Positions 7,039 through 11,821 of a stretch of DNA of 11,821 bases are shown here, one piece after another. Below the pieces are notes generated by a model. It made no database searches. It was not told the DNA's origin and saw only the letters and a program-made list of their open reading frames with translations. The translations under genes were made by a program, and so were the position numbers. Source of the stretch: SCUN01 sp964355365 (GTDB lineage Bacteria; Acidobacteriota; Vicinamibacteria; Vicinamibacterales; SCN-69-37); assembly GCA_964355365.1 (NCBI GenBank), contig CAYHEX010000109.1, forward strand, positions 1 to 11,821, in the 5' to 3' direction. Each line of letters begins with the position of its first letter. Position 1 is the stretch's first letter.

Positions 7039-7084
7039 AACGAAGTTGGAAACAAAGCCAGAAACAAAGCCAGAAACAAAGTTA
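7037..7084 (+). repeat. 12-bp tandem repeat (GAAACAAAGCCA type) x4
   Basis: Four consecutive 12-nt units follow the heptamers with a 2-nt overlap: GAAACGAAGTTG, GAAACAAAGCCA, GAAACAAAGCCA, GAAACAAAGTTA. The two inner units are identical; the outer two share the GTT ending. A purine run (GAAGCGAAAAAGAAAAAGAG) continues up to the start codon of the TPR gene and supplies its ribosome-binding region. Confidence 0.85.
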
Positions 7085-7110
7085 GAAGCGAAAAAGAAAA
7101 AGAGAGAGCG

Positions 7111-7833
7111 ATGAAGGCACAGGAACGGCACCATCTGAAACAGAACGAGTTTGTGTCCACGGTTGTGACCGTGACGCAGTGGTATCGCGGCAATCAGGGG
7201 CGGTTTGTCGGCGGGGTGATCGCGGTGATCGCGGTGATCGCGCTCGCCAGCGGCTATTTCTGGTTCCAGAATCGGAATCAGGAGCAGGCCGGGTCACTGC
7301 TCGGTGTCGCGATGACGATTTATCAGGCGCCGGTGGTGCCGCCATCGTCAGTGCCGGGCGCCAAGCAGGCGGCGGGGTCCTACCCGTCGGAGAAGGCCCG
7401 CTATGAGGCCGCGCTCGCCGCGTTCCAGCAGGTCGCTGATACCTATCCCTCGTCGACCGCCGGCGTGGCCGCGCGGTATCACTCGGCCGAGACGCTCTTG
7501 AGCCTCGGACGGGCCGACGACGCGCAGAAGGCGTATCAGACGGTCATCGACAAGTCGGGGAGCACCGTCTATGGGGCGATGGCGCGCCTGGGCCTGGCCA
7601 CGGTGATGCTGGCTTCGGGTAAGAGCGAACAGGGCATCAAGTCGCTCGAAGAGATGGCGGCGCAGCGTGACGGCATGGTTCCGGTCGACGGCGTGCTGAT
7701 GCAGTTGGCGGCGGCGTACCAGACGGCGGGCAAGAACGCCGAGGCGCGCACCACCTACAAGCGCGTGGTGGATGAGTTCCCGGACTCGCCCTACGCGCAG
7801 AGCGCGCGTCAGAAAATGACGCTGCTCGGCTAG
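7111..7833 (+). CDS. Membrane-anchored tetratricopeptide repeat protein
   Basis: The 240-residue protein has a polar, basic N-terminus (MKAQERHHLKQNEF), one membrane-spanning segment at about residues 32-52 (VGGVIAVIAVIALASGYFWF), and a C-terminal soluble part made of helical repeats from about residue 88 on. Several TPR-like helix pairs are readable, for example YEAALAAFQQVADTYPSS, AETLLSLGRADDAQKAYQTV, and AYQTAGKNAEARTTYKRVV. The layout resembles YfgM/TPR_21 proteins, which sit at the Sec translocon or help outer-membrane biogenesis; the specific role here is inferred only from this layout. The ATG at 7111 follows a GAGAGAG purine tract. Codons 36-44 are three exact copies of GTGATCGCG (7216-7242), encoding Val-Ile-Ala three times in the membrane segment. 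The stop codon shares CTAG with the stop of the convergent lipoprotein gene. Confidence 0.85.
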   Translation: MKAQERHHLKQNEFVSTVVTVTQWYRGNQGRFVGGVIAVIAVIALASGYFWFQNRNQEQAGSLLGVAMTIYQAPVVPPSSVPGAKQAAGSYPSEKARYEAALAAFQQVADTYPSSTAGVAARYHSAETLLSLGRADDAQKAYQTVIDKSGSTVYGAMARLGLATVMLASGKSEQGIKSLEEMAAQRDGMVPVDGVLMQLAAAYQTAGKNAEARTTYKRVVDEFPDSPYAQSARQKMTLLG

Positions 7834-9401
7834 CGCGCGACGTCTTTCAGGAACGTGAATTCCGCGATCGGCGACAAGTGCACGCCGCTGAGCGTGGACT
7901 GAAAGACTGCAACATTCGTTTTGGTCCACAGGCTGACGTACGGCGCATCGGAGGCGATGATGCGCTGGACGTCGCCGTACAACCGCTTTCTCGACGCATC
8001 ATCCGGCGCGCTCGAGGCCGCCTCGATCAACCGGTCCACCTCCGCGTTCTTGTAGAAACCCCGATTGAAACCCGCGGGCGGTGTCTGCGCGGAATGAAAC
8101 ACGCGTCGCAGCATGTCGGGGTCGGTCACGCCGACCCACTGCAACGTGTAGAGCTGCACGTTCCCCTTGAGCACATCCGCAAACAGCGTGGCGAACTCGT
8201 ACGATCGCACGTCCGCCGCAATGCCCACATCGGCCAGATTCCGCTGGATCACCGCGGCCTGCAGTCGGTAGACCTCGCTCGTTGATGTCTTCAGGCTGAG
8301 TCTCAGGCGCGGCTGTGGTCCGTCGCCATCAGGGTCGGGATAGCCGGCCTCATCGAGCAACGCCTTGGCCCTGGCGACGTCATGCGTGAACTGAAAGACA
8401 TTCGGCTCAAACGCCCAGGACATGGGCGGGATGATCCCCACAGCGGGCGTGGCGAGACCGCGCCGAAGGTACTCGACGATGGCCTGCCGATCGATCGCGT
8501 AGCCCACGGCCTGACGCAACTTGACGTTCTGCAGCAGGGGATCCCGCATGTTGAACCCGAGATACGCGTAGTCGGTGCCGACGGTTGTGGTGACGCCCAG
8601 ATGCGGATCGTTGCGGAGCGCGTGAACGATGTCGGGCGCCAGATCGTTGACGATGACGTCGACCGTGCCCTTGCGCAGTTCGAGCCCCCGCATCGTGTCG
8701 TCGGGGACCACTCGGAACACGAGACCAGCGTTCCTGGGCGGCCCCTCGAAGTAGCCGGGGAACGCGGTCAGCGTGACGTGATCGTCGGCGACGAACTCCT
8801 CGATCGCATAGGGCCCGCTGCCGATCGGGCGCCGCGCGGCCTCACCGCCCGTGCCCGCCGGCACGATGCCCATCACGAGGTTGACGGGAAACGACCCGGA
8901 CGGTTCGTGCAGATGAAACGCGACGGTGTAGCGATCGACGACGTCCACCGACGCGATCATTTTGTACGCGCCCTTGCGGCCCGAGGTGAACTTCGGGTCG
9001 ATGAAGCGGCGATAGGTATAGGCCACGTCATCCGCCGTCAGTTCGCGTCCGTCGTGAAAGCGCACCCCATGTCGCACTTCGGCGATGTAGGTCTTCGGGT
9101 TCGGCGTTTCGAACCGGATGGCGAGGTCGGGGACGATCCGCAGCGACTCGTCGATCTTGAGCAGTGAGCTGAAGAGCAGCGTGTGCAGCTTCTGCGACGC
9201 TTCGTCGAGACCGACGCCCGGATCCAGGTTGGCAGGGCCGTTCGCCATGGCGACGACGAGGACCTTGGCCGGCCGCGCGGTCGGCGCACAGGCTGACACC
9301 GCCGTGGCGAGGAGGAGTCCGACAGCAAGGCAATTGAAATCGGGAATCAATTCGATGAATTGATTCCCGATTTCAATTGCCTTGGCCCTCGCTCGCCTCA
9401 T
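7830..9401 (-). CDS. Family-5 ABC transporter substrate-binding lipoprotein (peptide/nickel type)
   Basis: The 523-residue protein belongs to the SBP_bac_5 family (DppA/OppA/NikA type), which captures peptides or similar ligands in the periplasm for an ABC importer. Family features include NLDPGVGLDEASQKLHTLLF (about 58-77), VRHGVRFHDGRELTADDVAY, PIGSGPYAIEEF, and LRQAVGYAIDRQAIVEYL. A lipobox V35-S36-A37-C38 predicts lipidation at C38. I chose the ATG at 9401 because it overlaps the mutS stop as ATGA; an open frame extends further upstream but there it only shadows mutS. Residues 7-25 (KAIEIGNQFIELIPDFNCL) are encoded exactly by a 57-nt palindrome. They put three acidic residues and an extra Cys into the signal peptide, which is otherwise ordinary. 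No permease or ATPase genes are adjacent, so it is an orphan component here. The ligand is unknown. Confidence 0.9.
   Translation of the reverse strand: MRRARAKAIEIGNQFIELIPDFNCLAVGLLLATAVSACAPTARPAKVLVVAMANGPANLDPGVGLDEASQKLHTLLFSSLLKIDESLRIVPDLAIRFETPNPKTYIAEVRHGVRFHDGRELTADDVAYTYRRFIDPKFTSGRKGAYKMIASVDVVDRYTVAFHLHEPSGSFPVNLVMGIVPAGTGGEAARRPIGSGPYAIEEFVADDHVTLTAFPGYFEGPPRNAGLVFRVVPDDTMRGLELRKGTVDVIVNDLAPDIVHALRNDPHLGVTTTVGTDYAYLGFNMRDPLLQNVKLRQAVGYAIDRQAIVEYLRRGLATPAVGIIPPMSWAFEPNVFQFTHDVARAKALLDEAGYPDPDGDGPQPRLRLSLKTSTSEVYRLQAAVIQRNLADVGIAADVRSYEFATLFADVLKGNVQLYTLQWVGVTDPDMLRRVFHSAQTPPAGFNRGFYKNAEVDRLIEAASSAPDDASRKRLYGDVQRIIASDAPYVSLWTKTNVAVFQSTLSGVHLSPIAEFTFLKDVAR
9326..9384. repeat. 59-nt palindrome (28-bp perfect arms, 3-nt loop) in lipoprotein signal region
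   Basis: The left arm runs 9326-9353, the loop GAT 9354-9356, and the right arm 9357-9384. The arms are exact reverse complements; the left one reads from CAAGGCAATTGAAATCGG on. The inner 57 nt (9327-9383) coincide with codons 7-25 of the substrate-binding lipoprotein. Only this one of the three frames lacks a stop; the other two hit TGA. Because the symmetry is codon-aligned, the opposite orientation would encode the same peptide except for one residue at the loop. There is no T-tract on either side, so it is not a standard terminator. It is more AT-rich than its surroundings. Confidence 0.95.
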
Positions 9402-11821
9402 GACTGGTCCTCGTCCGCGACGCGTTTCAGGTCCGCGAGCATGTTGAGCGCATCGAGGGGCGAGAGCCGATCCACGTCCACGGCGCGGAGGCGATCGAGT
9501 GCGGGGTGATTCTCGGTGGTGTGGAATAACCCCAGCTGTTGCTGCGCCACCGGGGCGGCGCTGCTGAGGCTGGGGCGTCCGCCGCGCTGCATCTCGTCCT
9601 GCTCCAGTGACTTGAGAATGTCCGTGGCTCGACGGACGACGGCCGCCGGCAGGCCGGCGAGCCGCGCCACCTGAATGCCGTAGCTCCGATCGGATCGGCC
9701 TTCGATCACCTTGTGCAGAAAGATGATGTCGTCCTTGAACTCGCGCGCGGCCACGTGGAAGTTCGCCACGCTTGGCAGCGCATCCGCCAGATCCGTCAGT
9801 TCGTGGTAGTGCGTCGCGAAGATGGTCTTCGGCCGCGCGCGCTCGTTGGTGGCCAGATGCTCGGCCACGGCCCACGCGATGCTCAGCCCGTCGAACGTCG
9901 CGGTGCCTCGCCCGATTTCGTCAAGAATCACGAGGCTGCGCGAGGTGGCGGTGTGCAGAATCGCCGCCGTTTCCTGCATCTCCACCATGAACGTGGACTG
10001 GCCGCGCGCGATGTTGTCGGACGCGCCCACACGGGCAAAGATGCGGTCCACGACAGAGAGTTTGGCGCTGCGGGCCGGCACGAACGAACCCGCCTGCGCG
10101 AGCACCGCCAGGAGCGCCGTCTGCCGCAGGAACGTCGACTTGCCGCCCATGTTCGGGCCCGTGAGCACGATCAGCTGCCGTCCTGCATCGTCGAGCTGCA
10201 CGTCATTCGGGACAAAGGCGCCGGAGACGTGGCGCTCGACGACCGGATGGCGCACGTCGCTGGCGGTGAACTCGGCGCCGAGGTGCATGACGGGCTTGGT
10301 GAAGTTCGCTGCGGCCGCAGTGTCCGCGAGCCCGGCGAGCGCATCCAGCGACGCCAGCGCTCGCGCGGTGTCCAGCACCCGGCCCGATTCAGCGATCACC
10401 CGTGTGCGCAGCCGGTCGAAGATCTCGAGTTCGCGTGTGAGAATGCGCTCGTCGGCGGTGAGCACCTTCTCCTCGAATTCCTTCAGCGCCGGCGTGATGA
10501 AGCGCTCGCCGCCCACGACGGTCTGCTTGCGGATGTAGTCGACCGGCACGGCGTTGAGATTGGATTTCGAGATCTCGATGTAGTACCCGAAGACGCGGTT
10601 GTAACGGACTTTCAGATTGCTGATTCCGGTACGGACGCGCTCAGCCTCTTCCATCGCGGCGATGGCGGTCTTGCCACCGCGACTGATGCCGCGCAGTTCA
10701 TCCAGTTCCGGATCGACGCCGTCGCGCACCATGCCGCCATCACGCGCGAGCGCCGGCGGCTCGTCGATCAACGTGGCGTCGATGTCGCCGCGCACGTCGG
10801 TCAGTTCGTCGAGTTCGGCGACCAGGCTGCGGACCAGCGGGGCCGAGAGTTCACTCAGCAGCATGCGCACGCGCGGCACGAGTGCGAGCGATTGCCCGAG
10901 GCCGGCCAGGTCGCGCGGTCCGCCCGTGCCGAGGGAGATGCGCGCCATGAGTCGTTCGAGGTCGTGCACGCCCTTCAACGTGTCGCGCAGCTTTGCGCGT
11001 TCGGTCGTGCGGAACGCGAAGTCCTCGACCGCATCGAGTCGGTCCTGGATGCGTTCAACCGTCACGAGTGGACGCAGCAGCCAGCCGCGAAGCTGACGGC
11101 CGCCCATCGCCGTGATCGTTCGATCGACCGCGTCCAGCAGCGAGCCTTCGCGCCCACCGTCCACGCCTTCGACCACGTTCAGGTGGCGCAGGGTCACCGG
11201 GTCGATGGCCAGCGCGTCGGTCGATGAGCGCAGGGTGATGTCGCGGACGTGCGTCAGATCGGCCTTCTGCGTGCTTCGCACGTAGTCGACGATCGCGCCG
11301 GCCGCGGCGGTCGCCAACGTGGCGCGGTCCAAGCCGTAGCCGGCGAGCGAGGCCACGCGGAACTGCGACAGCAGCGTTTCCTGCGCGCGCGCGGGATCGA
11401 ACGTCCATCCCTCGACACGCGTGACGCGCACGGTTGCGAATGTCGGCAGCAGTTCCGCGATGTCCGCGTCGTCGGCGACCAGCAATTCCTTCGGCCGGAT
11501 GACGGCCAACTCGGCGCTGGCCGCGGCCCGCGCTCCGGGGCCGGTGCACTCGGTGGCGGCGAATTCGCCGGTGGACGTGTCGAGAAACGCGATGCCGATG
11601 CCGGGCGTGGGGCCCGTGCCGAACGACAGCGCGGCGAGAAACGCGGGTTCGCGCGCGTCGAGATACGAGACTTCGGTGAACGTGCCCGGCGAGACCACTC
11701 GCGTGACCTCGCGTTTGACGAGTCCTTTCGCTTTTTTCGGATCCTCAACCTGGTCGCAGATCGCGACGCGGTAGCCCTTGCGGATCAACCGGCCGAGGTA
11801 CGTGTCGAGCGCGTGGAAGGG
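9398..11821 (-). CDS. mutS: DNA mismatch repair protein MutS, 5' end outside window
   Basis: MutS recognises mismatches and small loops and, with MutL, starts repair. 807 residues are present. The frame stays open to the right edge, where translation begins PFHALDTYLGRLIRKGYRVA. This is the family's domain I region, so about 65-70 N-terminal residues, including the Phe-x-Glu mismatch-reading motif, lie outside the window. Numbered from the edge, the ATPase domain has Walker A GPNMGGKST at 555-563, FMVEMQETAAILHTA, the Walker B/signature DEIGRGTATFDG from 634, and ATHYHE at 669-674. The C-terminus has the usual QQLGLF and a helical LSPLDALNMLADLK tail. All ATPase residues look intact, so the protein is probably active. 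The stop overlaps the start of the substrate-binding lipoprotein gene as ATGA, an unexpected operon partner. Confidence 0.97.
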   Translation of the reverse strand, partial: PFHALDTYLGRLIRKGYRVAICDQVEDPKKAKGLVKREVTRVVSPGTFTEVSYLDAREPAFLAALSFGTGPTPGIGIAFLDTSTGEFAATECTGPGARAAASAELAVIRPKELLVADDADIAELLPTFATVRVTRVEGWTFDPARAQETLLSQFRVASLAGYGLDRATLATAAAGAIVDYVRSTQKADLTHVRDITLRSSTDALAIDPVTLRHLNVVEGVDGGREGSLLDAVDRTITAMGGRQLRGWLLRPLVTVERIQDRLDAVEDFAFRTTERAKLRDTLKGVHDLERLMARISLGTGGPRDLAGLGQSLALVPRVRMLLSELSAPLVRSLVAELDELTDVRGDIDATLIDEPPALARDGGMVRDGVDPELDELRGISRGGKTAIAAMEEAERVRTGISNLKVRYNRVFGYYIEISKSNLNAVPVDYIRKQTVVGGERFITPALKEFEEKVLTADERILTRELEIFDRLRTRVIAESGRVLDTARALASLDALAGLADTAAAANFTKPVMHLGAEFTASDVRHPVVERHVSGAFVPNDVQLDDAGRQLIVLTGPNMGGKSTFLRQTALLAVLAQAGSFVPARSAKLSVVDRIFARVGASDNIARGQSTFMVEMQETAAILHTATSRSLVILDEIGRGTATFDGLSIAWAVAEHLATNERARPKTIFATHYHELTDLADALPSVANFHVAAREFKDDIIFLHKVIEGRSDRSYGIQVARLAGLPAAVVRRATDILKSLEQDEMQRGGRPSLSSAAPVAQQQLGLFHTTENHPALDRLRAVDVDRLSPLDALNMLADLKRVADEDQS

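Noticed and set aside
2448..7084. The short repeats as a CRISPR array
   Set aside because: The units are 7, 12 or 14 bp, tandem without unique spacers, and no cas genes are present.
6415..7193. - strand frames with RPTGVEPVTPALGG and repetitive NFVSGFVS/AFCLLPSA stretches
   Set aside because: They are the antisense of tRNA-Arg, apt and the heptamer/12-mer repeats. The repetitive peptides simply mirror the tandem DNA repeats.
9326..9384. The palindrome as a simple intrinsic terminator between mutS and the lipoprotein gene
   Set aside because: Neither strand has a T-tract after the stem, and the element lies inside the lipoprotein coding sequence rather than between genes.
9402..9875. Upstream extension of the substrate-binding lipoprotein frame
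   Set aside because: The frame is open, but this part is in another frame of the mutS ATPase and C-terminal coding region and has no family features. The ATGA start at 9401 with a signal peptide is far more plausible.
9713..11227. A 504-codon open frame on the + strand
   Set aside because: It lies wholly antisense to mutS, whose motifs are unambiguous. Long antisense frames are common in GC-rich genes, and the translation shows no recognisable family.

Overview
The window is GC-rich, densely coded bacterial chromosome with no sign of a plasmid, phage, CRISPR array or insertion sequence. The best guess for the organism is an acidobacterium of the Vicinamibacteria type. This is an inference from the large secreted Asp-box (sortilin/VPS10-like) protein, exported proteins ending their signal peptides in AQ, a lone family-5 substrate-binding lipoprotein, and short heptamer microsatellites in intergenic spacers. 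No 16S rRNA or other decisive marker is present.

Layout, left half (+ strand). A compact run holds the 3' part of a NagX/DUF5009-type multi-pass acyltransferase-like membrane protein, a secreted protein of unknown function joined to it by an ATGA overlap, and surE 8 nt further on. A tRNA-Pro(CGG) begins 9 nt after surE. A short spacer with 7-bp repeats then leads to a 1065-residue secreted Asp-box propeller protein. Its 3' end overlaps, by 8 nt, the 3' end of a convergent DedA-family membrane protein gene.

Layout, right half. An AT-rich divergent promoter region separates dedA (-) from apt (+). tRNA-Arg(CCT) follows apt after only 6 nt. A purine-rich spacer of 7-bp and 12-bp tandem repeats leads to a membrane-anchored TPR protein. 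That gene ends tail-to-tail in the same CTAG as a convergent gene for a dipeptide/oligopeptide-type substrate-binding lipoprotein. The lipoprotein gene is the second gene after mutS on the - strand and is joined to it by an ATGA overlap; mutS runs off the right edge.

Most genes are ordinary housekeeping or family-level calls: nucleotide metabolism (surE, apt), mismatch repair (mutS), membrane and envelope proteins, and two tRNAs. I do not see an obvious multi-gene novel system. The most unusual feature is a near-perfect 59-nt palindrome (28-bp arms, 3-nt loop) at 9326-9384. It lies in frame inside the signal-peptide coding region of the substrate-binding lipoprotein, and removing exactly 19 codons restores a textbook lipoprotein signal. 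It looks like a palindromic element inserted into a protein-coding gene, comparable in style to Rickettsia palindromic elements. The paired heptamer arrays that follow both tRNAs are the second point of interest.
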